A stretch of DNA of 64,000 nucleotides from Burkholderiales bacterium (lineage in GTDB: Bacteria > Pseudomonadota > Gammaproteobacteria > Burkholderiales > SG8-41), in NCBI GenBank assembly GCA_019744975.1, contig JAIETP010000010.1, forward strand, positions 124,001 to 188,000. Reading direction: 5' to 3'. Shown here in pieces: positions 25,356 to 33,819 of the stretch; position 1 is the first letter of the stretch, and each line of letters starts with the position of its first letter. The position numbers and the translations under genes are program-made. Below the pieces are notes generated by a model, which saw only the letters and a program-made list of their open reading frames with translations, made no database searches and was not told where the DNA came from.

Positions 25356-26339
25356 TTACTCCGGCTTGAGGCCGGCGGCCTGCACCACTTTGGCCCACTT
25401 GCTGATGTCGGAGCGCACAACCGCCGAAAATTCCTCCGGCGTATTACCCACCGGGTCGGCGCCGCTGGCCAGAAAACGTTCGCGCACACCGGGATCCTGC
25501 AGCGCGAACACCACTCCCTTGTGCAGTTTGGCGACGATGTCTTTCGGCGTAGCCGCCGGTGCCATCAAGCCGTACCACTGTACGGCGTCATAACCGGGAA
25601 CACCCTGTTCGGCGATGGTGGGAATGTTCGGAGCAATCTTGGCGCGGGCGGCGCTGGTTACGCCATAAGCATGAACGCGACCGGCTTTGAGCTGCTGCGT
25701 GCCGACGATCATGTTGGTGACCATGAACGGCACATAACCGGCCATCAGATCAGAAATCGCCGTGTTCGCGCTCTTGTACGGCACGTGCACCATCTTCAGC
25801 CCGGCCATGCTCAGGAACATTTCCATGCACAGGTGCAGATTGGAACCGGTGCCCGCCGATCCGAACTCCAGCTTGCCGGGACGGGATTTTGAAAACGCGA
25901 TCAGTTCCTTGACGGTTTTCGGCTGCAGCGAAGGATGTCCCACCAGCATGTTGGGCAGAACCACGAACTGGCTGACCGGCGCGAAATCGCGCAGTGGATC
26001 GAAGGGCAGATTTTTCTGCATCGAGGGCTGAATGGTCATGCTGCTGATCGCCGTAAGCAGCGTGTAACCGTCGGGCGCGGCACGCGCAACCGCTTCGCTG
26101 CCGACGATGGAACCGGCCCCCGGACGGTTTTCGGCGATCACCCGCTGGCCGAGAAATTCATCCATTTTGGGTATGACCATACGCGTCGTCGAATCGGTAC
26201 CCCCGCCGGCGCCCGAAGGGATGATGATCCTGACCGGTCGCACCGGATAATTCTGCTGCGCCGCAACGCCCAGCACCACACCGAACAAGGCGATACCCAA
26301 CAAACCGCAGACGCTGCGAACATGGTTGCTGCCTGACAT
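25356..26339 (-). CDS. Bug/TctC family periplasmic substrate-binding protein (5)
   Basis: A 327-residue exported binding protein with signal peptide HVRSVCGLLGIALFGVVLGV ending VAAQ. The mature part reads NYPVRPVRIIIPSGAGGGTD, ENRPGAGSIVGSEAVARAAP, DGYTLLTAISSMTIQPSMQK, EFGSAGTGSNLHLCMEMFLS and HVPYKSANTAISDLMAGYVP. The pocket glycines (IPSGAGGGTD) fit a carboxylate-binding Bug protein. The ATG is preceded by GGGGAGG. It sits convergent with the C-C hydrolase gene and divergent from a metallo-beta-lactamase-fold gene. Confidence 0.95.
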   Translation of the reverse strand: MSGSNHVRSVCGLLGIALFGVVLGVAAQQNYPVRPVRIIIPSGAGGGTDSTTRMVIPKMDEFLGQRVIAENRPGAGSIVGSEAVARAAPDGYTLLTAISSMTIQPSMQKNLPFDPLRDFAPVSQFVVLPNMLVGHPSLQPKTVKELIAFSKSRPGKLEFGSAGTGSNLHLCMEMFLSMAGLKMVHVPYKSANTAISDLMAGYVPFMVTNMIVGTQQLKAGRVHAYGVTSAARAKIAPNIPTIAEQGVPGYDAVQWYGLMAPAATPKDIVAKLHKGVVFALQDPGVRERFLASGADPVGNTPEEFSAVVRSDISKWAKVVQAAGLKPE

Positions 26340-26597
26340 GCCGGCCTCCCCTTTGGCATCCGGTCATTGGCCGGATGATTATTGAATCGCTGGATGATTC
26401 TCACCGCGCACCCGGCACTTGTAAAGCCGCGCATTTACCTGAAACATGAGCTGAAACGCCACCTGAAACACCGGTCACCCGCCGGCTATTCCTGCGAATC
26501 GACAAAATTTCGCCGGTATTACCGGCATCCCGAACGGGCATAATGACCTCAGACGCAGCAGGGGGAGGCCCGGCTGCCGACATTCCGGAGATCGACC

Positions 26598-27497
26598 ATG
26601 CTGCGCATCCTGCTTGCCGCCTTCACCCTGGGTTTTGCCACCAATGCCGTCACCCAGGACAAACCCGCTGCCGCACCCGCCGAAAAACCGCCGCTGTTCG
26701 CCACCACCAAGGTTGACGGCACCGACAACGTCTATGTGTTCCGCTACGGCAACCACCAGGCGATGTTTGTCGTCACCACCGACGGCGTGATCGCCACCGA
26801 CCCCATCGGTTACGGCCGGCCGCAGGCGGTGGCCACCTACATCAACGAAATCAAAAAAGTCACCGACAAACCGATCAAATACCTGATCTACAGCCACCAC
26901 CACTACGACCACATCGCCGGCGGCCAGCCGTTCAAGGACGCGGGCGCCAGAATCATCGCCCACAAACGCGCCAAGGAACGCCTCGAAGCGGTCAAGGATC
27001 CGCACACCCCGCTGCCCGATGAAGTGATGGAGCAGAAAAAAGTCATCACGCTGGGCGGCACCACGCTGGAACTGACTTATCACGGGCTCAACCACTCCGA
27101 CAGCACCATCGTGATGCGTCTGCCGAAGGAAAAAATCCTGTTCGTGGTCGACGTGCTGCCGGTGGGCTCGGTGCCGGGGCGCGGCATGATCGACTTCCAT
27201 CCGCTGGAAGTCGAAAAATCCATCGAATCGATCATCGCCATGGACTGGGAACGCATGATTCCCGGTCACCCCGGCCAGCCCGGCGGCCGCCTCGGCACCA
27301 AGGACGACGCGCGCGCGCAGTTACAGTTCCTGCGCGACGCCTCCGAAGCGGTCAAGATCGCCGCGCGCGAAGGCAAATGCTGGGAACCCGCGGAGAAGGA
27401 AGTCACGCTGCCCAAATACGAATCCTGGCCCGGCTATAAAAACAACCTGCAATTCGTGCTGCGCCGTTACTGTGGCCTGTGGGGCCGCGGCACCTGA
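26598..27497 (+). CDS. Exported metallo-beta-lactamase-fold hydrolase
   Basis: A 299-residue MBL-fold protein. The N terminus (MLRILLAAFTLGFATNAVTQ) is a likely signal peptide, so it probably acts in the periplasm. The metal site HHHYDHIAGGQPF (HxHxDH) is near residue 98, with further ligands in YHGLNHSDSTIV and VVDVLPV, and a final His in IPGHPGQPGG. The C-terminal WPGYKNNLQFVLRRYCGLWG is a family-specific tail. Such exported MBL proteins include esterases, lactonases and quinoprotein-relay-like enzymes; the substrate is not assigned. It is followed by a bidirectional terminator. Confidence 0.9.
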   Translation: MLRILLAAFTLGFATNAVTQDKPAAAPAEKPPLFATTKVDGTDNVYVFRYGNHQAMFVVTTDGVIATDPIGYGRPQAVATYINEIKKVTDKPIKYLIYSHHHYDHIAGGQPFKDAGARIIAHKRAKERLEAVKDPHTPLPDEVMEQKKVITLGGTTLELTYHGLNHSDSTIVMRLPKEKILFVVDVLPVGSVPGRGMIDFHPLEVEKSIESIIAMDWERMIPGHPGQPGGRLGTKDDARAQLQFLRDASEAVKIAAREGKCWEPAEKEVTLPKYESWPGYKNNLQFVLRRYCGLWGRGT

Positions 27498-27512
27498 GTC
27501 CGGCCCGCGCAT

Positions 27513-27540
27513 AAAAAACCCCGCCATGGCGGGGTTTTTT
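27513..27540. terminator. Bidirectional intrinsic terminator
   Basis: AAAAAACCCCGCC / GGCGGGGTTTTTT around a central AT pair, located between the convergent MBL-fold and dienelactone hydrolase genes. Confidence 0.9.
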
Positions 27541-27556
27541 ATTCAACACGGCAGGT

Positions 27557-28444
27557 TCAGCTCCGCAGTTGCTGATTGAAAAACTCCAGCGTACGCTGCC
27601 ATGACAGCTTCGCCGCGGCTTCGTCGTAACGCGGCGTCGTGTCGTTGTGGAAACCGTGCAGCGTGTTGGGATAGATGTGCGCCGTGTAACGCACCTTGTT
27701 CGCCTTCAGCGCTTCCTCGTAGGCCGGCCAGCCTTTGCTGACGTTTTCGTCGTCGCTGGCGTAATGGATCAGCAGCGACGCCTTGATTTTCGGCACCTCC
27801 GCTGCCGGCGCCTGGCGGCCGTAATACGGCACCGAAGCGACCAGATCCGGCATACGCGTCGCCAGCAGGTTGCAGATCAAGCCGCCGAAACAGAAACCGA
27901 CCGCGCCGAGTTTGCCGGCCTCGGGACGCTGCTTGAGAAACTGCGCGCCCTGGTAGAGATCTTCTTCGCGTTTTTTGGCGTCCTGTGCTGCAAACAGTTT
28001 GCGCGCCGCATCTTCGTCGCCGGGATAACCGCCGACCGGCGCCAGCGCATCCGGCCCGAAAGCGACAAAATTCGCCGTCGCCAGCCGCCGCACCACATCC
28101 TCGATGTACGGATTCAGGCCGCGGTTCTCGTGGATCACCAGCACCGCCGGCAGCTTGCCCTTGATGCTGGCGGGTGCTGCGTAATAACCGCGCATCCTGC
28201 CCGATCCGTTCGGCGAATCGTATTCCAGGTACTGGGTGCGGATGCGCGGATCGTCCTTCGCCACCTGCTGCGCCAGGGCGAAATTCGGCTTCAGGCTCTC
28301 CAGCATCGCCGCCGCGGTGAAGGCACCGACCGCATACTTGGCGGCGCGGTCGAGGAATTCGCGGCGGTTCAGCGCGCCGTGTACATAGCCGTCAAACAGC
28401 TTCATGACTTCCGGCGGATAATCACTTGCTTTTTTGCGTTCCAT
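27557..28444 (-). CDS. Dienelactone hydrolase family protein with twin-arginine-like leader
   Basis: A 295-residue protein. The N terminus contains NRREFLDRAAKYAVGAFTAA followed by a hydrophobic run to FALAQ, a Tat-type signal set about 28 residues into the protein; export of the folded enzyme is inferred. The hydrolase core has the nucleophile in GAVGFCFGGLICNL (Cys, as in true dienelactone hydrolases), Asp in HYASDDENVSKGW and His in NTLHGFHNDTTP. Members open ring-cleavage lactones on the way to maleylacetate. ATG chosen after AGGAGG. Only 33 bases separate it from the upstream amidohydrolase gene, so they are probably one operon. Confidence 0.9.
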   Translation of the reverse strand: MERKKASDYPPEVMKLFDGYVHGALNRREFLDRAAKYAVGAFTAAAMLESLKPNFALAQQVAKDDPRIRTQYLEYDSPNGSGRMRGYYAAPASIKGKLPAVLVIHENRGLNPYIEDVVRRLATANFVAFGPDALAPVGGYPGDEDAARKLFAAQDAKKREEDLYQGAQFLKQRPEAGKLGAVGFCFGGLICNLLATRMPDLVASVPYYGRQAPAAEVPKIKASLLIHYASDDENVSKGWPAYEEALKANKVRYTAHIYPNTLHGFHNDTTPRYDEAAAKLSWQRTLEFFNQQLRS

Positions 28445-28477
28445 GGCCAAGCCTCCTGTGATTGCGGTTTGTTCAAC

Positions 28478-29560
28478 TTACAGCGGAATGCCCAGCAGCT
28501 TCGCCGCCGTTTCACTCAACATCGCCCGTTTCTCTGCGTCGCTGAATCCCGGCGCGTTGAGAATGTGGTTGACCGAATCCGCCTGCCACGGAATCGGGTG
28601 GTCGGTGCCGATCACCAGCTGACTGGCGCCGACTTCCGCCGCCAGATGGCGCAGCGCTTCATCGGTAAACACCAACGTGTCGAAATACATCTGGCGCAGG
28701 TACTCGGTCGGTTTTTTCTTCAGCCTCACCCCCGTATCCATCTCCGGCGCCACGCGCAGGCTCTGGTCCGAACGCGGCGCGTACGACGGCAGGTAACCGC
28801 CGCCGTGCGCGGAACAGATTTTCAGGCCGGGGAAACGGTCCAGCGTACCTTCAAAGATCAGGTGCGACAGCGCAATCGTGGTGTCCAGCGGATTGCCGAT
28901 GGTATTCGACAGCCAGCCGTTGCCCCTGAACCGCGGCTCGAGCTGCGGCGTGCTTTGCGGATGAATGAAAATCAGCACGCCGAGTTCCTCGGCCTTGGCC
29001 CAGAACGGATGGAATTTCGGATCGGAAAACTCCGCGCCCGCGACGCTGGCGCCGACCGCCGCGCCGCGCAGGCCGAGTTTTTTGACGCCGTGCACCAGCT
29101 GCTCCACGGCCAGGTCGGGAAACTGCAGCGCCACCGATGCGAACGCGACAAAACGGTCGGGATGGTTGTCGCAATGTTCGGCGAGTTTGTCGTTCTGGAT
29201 ACGGATCACTTCCGCCACCACATCGCGCCCGGCGCGATACCAGGTCGGATTGATGCTGAGCGCCTCGATGTCGATGCCCTGCTCGTCCATCTCGGCGATG
29301 CGCCGCGAACCGACGTCGCCTATGCCGGGGCCGCGCTGGTCTGCCACCTTCATGCCGAGCAGCGCCAGCGCCTCGGCCACCACGCAATGCGCGTGCACGT
29401 CGATGGTTTTGACCCGTTTGCCGTTTACCAGCACCTGCCTGCGCCGCCCGCCCGCCGGTCCCTGCGCGGCGTTGCCCATGTTGCAGCCGGTGAAAATCAA
29501 GCCATCATCGTTGATTTCGTCATGATAAGTGCGGCAGTGATCGGTGTTGCGTATTGCCAT
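28478..29560 (-). CDS. Amidohydrolase (ACMSD-like decarboxylase/hydrolase family)
   Basis: A 360-residue metal-dependent barrel enzyme of the amidohydrolase_2 family. Metal ligands appear as HxH in IDVHAHCVVAEAL, His in LIFIHPQSTPQLEPRF, His in LKICSAHGGGYLPSYAPR and Asp in VIGTDHPIPWQ. This family includes 2-amino-3-carboxymuconate semialdehyde decarboxylase, gamma-resorcylate decarboxylase and related non-oxidative aromatic acid decarboxylases. Operon position directly before a dienelactone hydrolase supports a role in aromatic breakdown. The N terminus (YHDEINDDGLIFTGCNMGN) precedes the first strand; ATG chosen after GGGAGAG. Confidence 0.9.
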   Translation of the reverse strand: MAIRNTDHCRTYHDEINDDGLIFTGCNMGNAAQGPAGGRRRQVLVNGKRVKTIDVHAHCVVAEALALLGMKVADQRGPGIGDVGSRRIAEMDEQGIDIEALSINPTWYRAGRDVVAEVIRIQNDKLAEHCDNHPDRFVAFASVALQFPDLAVEQLVHGVKKLGLRGAAVGASVAGAEFSDPKFHPFWAKAEELGVLIFIHPQSTPQLEPRFRGNGWLSNTIGNPLDTTIALSHLIFEGTLDRFPGLKICSAHGGGYLPSYAPRSDQSLRVAPEMDTGVRLKKKPTEYLRQMYFDTLVFTDEALRHLAAEVGASQLVIGTDHPIPWQADSVNHILNAPGFSDAEKRAMLSETAAKLLGIPL

Positions 29561-29697
29561 GGACTCTCCCGGGATTGTCGGCGGATCGTGGTCCGCCCGT
29601 GGCACGCAGAATACCAGTGCCCCCATGCCCACACCATGATCTTTAAGCGGGCATGGTCCGGCGCTGCTTTACAATCGCCGCAACAGGGGGAGCAGAC

Positions 29698-30375
29698 ATG
29701 GACCGCGGCATCTGGGCGATCTGGTACGACATCGCCGACAACAGCAGGACGGAATACCTCGACTGGTTCCATCACGTCCATATTCCCGAAAAACTGTCAC
29801 GTCCCGGTTACCGCTGGGCCGCGCATTACGCCCTCGGCCACGGCGGGCGCGGCCGGGGTTATCTCGCCCTGTTCGGCGGCGACACCACGCAGACCTTCCT
29901 CCATCCCAGTCCCGGCCAACTCGCGACACGGCAAAGCGCCGAGACCAAAAAATTCATCACCATGCGCATCAAGGCCGCCGCCGGCATTCTCGCCGAAGAA
30001 GCACGGGTCGATGGTCCCGATGCCGGCAAACGCAGCCCCGGCCCGACCGCGGCGCCGGTGGTGCAGATCGGCCATTACAACGCGCCCTCGCCCGCGGTCG
30101 AAGACGATCTCGGCGGCTGGTATGCGCAGCAACGGTTTCCGCTGCTGGCGACATTGCCCGGCTGCGTCGGCGCGCGCAAAATGCTGGCGACCGTCGGCAG
30201 TTACAAACATGCGATCCTGCATGAATTCAGCAGCCTCGAATTGCGCGAGCAGCATTTCGCGCCGCACGAAGCCGAACGTGATGACCCGACTACCTGGATG
30301 GGCCGCGTGGTGCCGCAACTCCAGCACGCGCCGTATTCGCCGGCCGTGGGTTGCCGCATCTGGCCCGTCGTGTAG
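29698..30375 (+). CDS. Conserved protein with two ferredoxin-like (EthD/DUF4286-type) repeats
   Basis: A 225-residue cytoplasmic protein. It starts MDRGIWAIWYDIADNSRTEY and has LDWFHHVHIPEKLSRPGYRW, then later QIGHYNAPSPAVEDDLGGWY followed by AQQRFPLLATLPGCVGARKM. The two halves look alike (a short strand, then W-Y/F near a helix, then P-G), as in tandem dimeric alpha-beta-barrel (EthD-like) proteins. No catalytic role can be assigned. ATG follows GGGGGAG. It is divergent from the amidohydrolase/dienelactone hydrolase operon and may be an accessory protein to it. Confidence 0.75.
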   Translation: MDRGIWAIWYDIADNSRTEYLDWFHHVHIPEKLSRPGYRWAAHYALGHGGRGRGYLALFGGDTTQTFLHPSPGQLATRQSAETKKFITMRIKAAAGILAEEARVDGPDAGKRSPGPTAAPVVQIGHYNAPSPAVEDDLGGWYAQQRFPLLATLPGCVGARKMLATVGSYKHAILHEFSSLELREQHFAPHEAERDDPTTWMGRVVPQLQHAPYSPAVGCRIWPVV

Positions 30376-30423
30376 TATTCGCATGTCATACGGCAGTCCG
30401 TCACCTTTCCGCGACGTTGCTTT

Positions 30424-30453
30424 ATAAGTTGTTGTTTTTATTTATTATTTTAT
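30424..30453 (+). repeat. Dispersed AT-rich repeat, copy 3
   Basis: ATAAGTTGTTGTTTTTATTT followed by ATTATTTTAT. It is flanked by an inverted pair GCTTTATAA (30419-30427) and TTATAAAGC (30450-30458) and ends ten bases before the next start codon, on the coding strand of that gene. Confidence 0.65.
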
Positions 30454-30468
30454 AAAGCAGCTCTCCGC

Positions 30469-31431
30469 ATGGAATACACCACCCTCGGCCGCACCGGACT
30501 GAAAGTCAGTGTTGCCGGCCTCGGCTGCGGCGGCAACAGCAAACTCGGGCTCGGCACCGGTCACGACAAGGCGCATGCGGTGGGCATCGTGCAGCGCGCC
30601 CTCGATCTCGGCGTCAACCTCATCGACACCGCGCAGTACTACGGCACCGAAGCCGCGGTCGGCGCGGCGATCCACGGACGCGCGCGCGATTCCATCGTCA
30701 TCTCCACCAAACACAAGGTGTCATTGATCGACGGCACGGTGTTCAGCGTCGCCGAAATCCTAGCCGGACTCGATCGCTCGCTGCGCGCGCTGGGGACAGA
30801 CCATGTCGACGTGTTCTGCCTGCACACCGTGCTGCCGCAGGAATACGAGCGCGTGCTGACCGAGGTCGTGCCGCCGCTGCTGCGCGAAAAAGAAAAAGGT
30901 AAATTCCGTTTTCTCGGCATCACCGAATTCGCCGGACGCGATCCGCGGCATGACATGCTCGCCCGCGCACTCGAAGACGATTGCTGGGACGTGATGATGG
31001 TCGCCTTCCACATGCTCAACCAGAACGCGCGGCAGCGCGTATTTCCGGCGACGCAGCAGAAAAACATCGGCACCCTGCTGATGTTTGCGGTGCGCGCGAT
31101 TTTCAGCGTGGCGGGCCGCCTGCAGGACGACATCACCGAACTCGCCGCGGCGGGCAGGGTGCCGAAATGGCTCGCGGAAAAGAAAAACCCGCTGGATTTC
31201 CTGCTCCACGACCAGGGCGCACGCAACATCATCGAAGCCGCCTATCGTTACGCGCGGCACGAACCCGGCGCCAACGTCGTGTTGTTCGGCACCGGCAATC
31301 CCGATCACATCGAGCCGAATATCAAGGCCATCCTGCAGCCACCGCTGCCCGCTGCTGACCGGCAAAAAATCGCCGAACTGTTCGGGGCGCTGGAGGGTGT
31401 GGGGCTCGACGAGATTATTGCCAAGCGCTGA
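30469..31431 (+). CDS. Aldo/keto reductase family protein
   Basis: A 320-residue aldo/keto reductase. It opens MEYTTLGRTGLKVSVAGLGC, then NLIDTAQYYGTEAAVGAAIH (Asp, Tyr), ISTKHKVSLIDGT (Lys) and DVFCLHTVLPQEYERVL (His), the full catalytic tetrad. The C-terminal third (DPRHDMLARALEDDCWDVMM and ANVVLFGTGNPDHIEPNIKA) is closer to the AKR groups that include L-galactose dehydrogenase-like proteins than to the DkgA type seen at 8.2 kb. The start lies directly behind a copy of the AT-rich repeat and has only a weak Shine-Dalgarno (CAGCTCTCCGC region), so expression may depend on that upstream element. Confidence 0.92.
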   Translation: MEYTTLGRTGLKVSVAGLGCGGNSKLGLGTGHDKAHAVGIVQRALDLGVNLIDTAQYYGTEAAVGAAIHGRARDSIVISTKHKVSLIDGTVFSVAEILAGLDRSLRALGTDHVDVFCLHTVLPQEYERVLTEVVPPLLREKEKGKFRFLGITEFAGRDPRHDMLARALEDDCWDVMMVAFHMLNQNARQRVFPATQQKNIGTLLMFAVRAIFSVAGRLQDDITELAAAGRVPKWLAEKKNPLDFLLHDQGARNIIEAAYRYARHEPGANVVLFGTGNPDHIEPNIKAILQPPLPAADRQKIAELFGALEGVGLDEIIAKR

Positions 31432-31503
31432 CGCGCACTGGAAACAGCGTCTGCGCAGGCTCCCCGTGCTCAGCGGAGCTTCATCAATACACCGAGTTGA
31501 TGC

Positions 31504-31836
31504 TTATTTCGCCGGCGCGGAATGGGCTTCGCCGCTTTGGGGCTGGTTCGGCTTCGGACCCACATCCCGCGGAAGTTCTTTGGTGGTCTTCGGCATGTTT
31601 TCGTCGCGGGTTTTTCCGGCATCCCTTCCTCCCGCGTCACCGTAACGCTGGGCGATACGGTCCTGCACACGTTCCAGCAGGGCTTTTTCTTTTTCGAGTT
31701 GTATTTTTTCCTGGGCTTTTTTTGCCTCGGCCGCGGCCTGCGCTTCGGGTGTGGGCGGCGGCAACCTGGCAATCGCGGCACTGCTGGCCAGCATCACGCC
31801 CGCCAGCAGAGAATAAAGGGGAATGGATTTGCGCAT
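31504..31836 (-). CDS. Small exported protein with charged coiled-coil-like helix
   Basis: A 110-residue protein of unknown function. The signal peptide is MRKSIPLYSLLAGVMLASSA to AIA. The mature protein is an Ala/Glu/Lys-rich helix (EAQAAAEAKKAQEKIQLEKE) followed by a polar, Pro-rich tail with TRDENMPKTTKELPRDVGP. Similar small periplasmic proteins are common in betaproteobacteria and are not characterised. It is convergent with the aldo/keto reductase gene and has no obvious operon partner. Confidence 0.75.
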   Translation of the reverse strand: MRKSIPLYSLLAGVMLASSAAIARLPPPTPEAQAAAEAKKAQEKIQLEKEKALLERVQDRIAQRYGDAGGRDAGKTRDENMPKTTKELPRDVGPKPNQPQSGEAHSAPAK

Positions 31837-31980
31837 GGTGTGTTCTCCTCGTTGAATTACGGGATGTGTTCAGATGGGACTCCCGTTCTTTGCTCGAAGT
31901 TCCGAACAACAAGCGCACAATCACTGCTGATCGCTGCTAATTACTGCAAACACCAGGCCAGATTCAAACCACGTTGCGGC

Positions 31981-32622
31981 TTACCACACCCGCGGCAGCA
32001 TCAAACCAAAGGCGCCAATCAGCGCCAGCGCAAACACCACGATGCCACCGCCTGCCACGCGCGAGTGTGCCGCCACCCAGGCATCCAGCCCCAGATTCAG
32101 GCTGTCGGCACCCTTGGTGATCTGGCGTTCCGAATACCAGCGGCTGCCGCGTGCCTCGATTTTCACCACGGTGGCCGGGGAAAACGCGAGCAGGAGGCCG
32201 ACCACGATCCCGGCCAGATTGCCGACCACCAGCACCCAGCGTGCGCTGTCAACGACCCACAACGCGAAGTCCGGGCGCAAAAACTCCAGCCCGAACACTT
32301 TGATGACGCCGCGAATGTCGAACTGGGTGAGCAGGCCGTACACCGCATACAAACCGCCGGCGACAAAAACCGCAGCAAACCAGTAACGGTATTTCTGCAC
32401 CGCCTGCCGCGTGTCGCGGGGAATTTCCAGCGGTTTGGATGCACTGCGCATCGACACCCAGCGGTTCATGCGCCCGAAAAATTGCAATGTCGCGGCACTG
32501 TTGGCGAGCAGGCTGATACCGATGGCCAGCAGCGTGATGCCGGCGATGATAAAAAACACCACAGTCGACTGCGCCAGCCACAGCCGTACCGCCTGACTGC
32601 CCATCACGTTCAGAATATCCAT
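31981..32622 (-). CDS. Conserved inner-membrane protein of unknown function
   Basis: A 213-residue protein with about four membrane segments: VVFFIIAGITLLAIGISLLA near residue 22, YWFAAVFVAGGLYAVYGLLT near residue 84, WVLVVGNLAGIVVGLLLAFS near residue 132 and VAGGGIVVFALALIGAFGLM at the C terminus. Between the first two lies a conserved-looking NRWVSMRSASKPLEIPRDTR loop. No enzymatic motif is seen. The ATG is preceded by GGGGAGGAG. Isolated, with about 380 bases of non-coding DNA upstream. Confidence 0.75.
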   Translation of the reverse strand: MDILNVMGSQAVRLWLAQSTVVFFIIAGITLLAIGISLLANSAATLQFFGRMNRWVSMRSASKPLEIPRDTRQAVQKYRYWFAAVFVAGGLYAVYGLLTQFDIRGVIKVFGLEFLRPDFALWVVDSARWVLVVGNLAGIVVGLLLAFSPATVVKIEARGSRWYSERQITKGADSLNLGLDAWVAAHSRVAGGGIVVFALALIGAFGLMLPRVW

Positions 32623-32816
32623 CGGCTCCTCCCCTGCTGTTATGTCGCGCCACGGCCCGCGCAAGTGGCACCATCTTACGGCATACACCCTTCGCTATCG
32701 CACATTGCGGAATCACTGCGGGTCCTGAGCGCACAAGCCATGCCATCCCGTGTATTCTCGTTTGCACCTGCGCGTGAGATGCGCAATACATTCCAAGCTG
32801 ACACCGGGTAAGCACT

Positions 32817-32876
32817 CACCAGCCGACCCATCACCAACCGACTCATCATCAACCAACTCATCATCAACCAACCCAC
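32817..32876 (+). repeat. 15-bp intergenic tandem repeat (four units)
   Basis: CACCAGCCGACCCAT, CACCAACCGACTCAT, CATCAACCAACTCAT, CATCAACCAACCCAC: four diverged 15-base units in the gap between the membrane protein gene and the next gene. The rest of this 380-base gap holds only repeat copy 4. An open frame on the minus strand across the units has no features of a real gene. Confidence 0.75.
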
Positions 32877-32903
32877 CAAGCTGAGCGCCCACCCGGATTA
32901 ATC

Positions 32904-32931
32904 ATAAGTATTTGATTTTATTGTATTTTTA
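32904..32931 (+). repeat. Dispersed AT-rich repeat, copy 4
   Basis: ATAAGTATTTGATTTTATTG followed by TATTTTTA; one base of the core differs. It lies about 75 bases upstream of the next start codon, on its coding strand. Confidence 0.7.
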
Positions 32932-33005
32932 AGGATCCGCTTTGCCTGACTCCAGCCGCGACATTCATACCCGCCCGGCAACACACACACGCTGATCACA
33001 GACCG

Positions 33006-33572
33006 ATGGACAGCCTCCGCAATTCCGGATTCGTCAAACGCCACCGACCCAAAATCTTCGCGCTGCTCTGGTTCGTGTTCGGCATCGTGCTGGTGATGAT
33101 GGCAGCACAGTCCGGGAGCATCCCCGGCCGTGATGACCTGGTCCAGGTTTCAGGCACCATCGACAAGTTGGACGAAAGCACCAAAATCCAGCGCGGCCCC
33201 AACCTCTACACCCTGTACCTGCGGCTGCAGGGATCAGGCGTCGAATACGTCATTGACAACGGGCGCCGCGCCGGCTCCGGCGCCTATTTCCGCGCAAGCG
33301 GCGCACTGCGTCGCGGCAGTTCGGTCACGCTGTGGTACGAACGCCATGACAGTCTCGGCAACCGCTTGTGGCAGATCGACCAGCAGGGCCAGCGCCTGCT
33401 GCATTACCGCGAAGTGTTCGACCATGAAACCGACGAGCAGATGAAGATCTACCTGTTCCTGATCGGCTACCTCGTCGCCTCCCTACTCGTGATCCCGCTG
33501 CTGCTGGGTTGGCACGGACGCGTGAAGGCACGTTATGCGGAGCCGCATGAGTCCGCAGAGAAAAAACAATAA
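33006..33572 (+). CDS. Hypothetical membrane protein with two TM helices
   Basis: A 188-residue protein: one membrane helix near the N terminus (IFALLWFVFGIVLVMMAAQS), a soluble, probably periplasmic domain of about 110 residues rich in beta strands (YTLYLRLQGSGVEYVIDNGR, SSVTLWYERHDSLGNRLWQI), and a second helix (IYLFLIGYLVASLLVIPLLL) before a short cytoplasmic tail. The layout resembles DUF3592-type proteins, but I cannot confirm membership. It is followed directly by a broken copy of the start of the lyase gene found 5 kb downstream. Confidence 0.75.
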   Translation: MDSLRNSGFVKRHRPKIFALLWFVFGIVLVMMAAQSGSIPGRDDLVQVSGTIDKLDESTKIQRGPNLYTLYLRLQGSGVEYVIDNGRRAGSGAYFRASGALRRGSSVTLWYERHDSLGNRLWQIDQQGQRLLHYREVFDHETDEQMKIYLFLIGYLVASLLVIPLLLGWHGRVKARYAEPHESAEKKQ

Positions 33573-33578
33573 GCGACC

Positions 33579-33759
33579 CCGGAAACACTCTCGACATCAA
33601 TGCCGGCTTCCGCGGCGGCGGTCGCTCGGTCGAATACCTCGACCAGATCAACAAGGCCTCGATCGTGATGCTCGCCGAGACCGGCATCGTACCGCGCGAT
33701 GTGGCGCAGCGCATTGCCAAGGGCATCACACAGCTCAGTCGAATATCTCGATTACGAAC
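33579..33759 (+). pseudogene. 5' fragment of argininosuccinate-lyase-like gene (partial duplicate of 38.6 kb gene)
   Basis: About 150 bases (33579-33727) match the start of the lyase gene at 38658-38806 with scattered third-position changes, encoding NTLDINAGFRGGGRSVEYLD and SIVMLAETGIVPRDVAQRIA. After a deletion, TATCTCGATTACGAAC (33744-33759) matches a segment found about 60 bases further on in the intact gene. There is no start codon or continued frame. It is a decayed remnant of an ancestral or duplicated copy, cut by the MFS transporter gene arrangement. Confidence 0.85.
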
Positions 33760-33819
33760 AGTGGCTGCACACCGCCGCGGCCACAGTCCGAACGACCGGC
33801 GGCAATGGCCAAAAGACCC

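Noticed and set aside
27647-30427. A 926-codon open frame on the plus strand.
   Set aside because: It lies antisense to the dienelactone hydrolase and amidohydrolase genes and has no domain or signal features; long antisense frames are expected in GC-rich DNA.
32817-32876. The tandem array as a CRISPR fragment.
   Set aside because: Units are contiguous without spacers and too short for CRISPR repeats.
32676-32879. A minus-strand frame beginning MVGWLMMSWLMM.
   Set aside because: It simply reads the 15-bp tandem array and has no ribosome binding site or conserved part.
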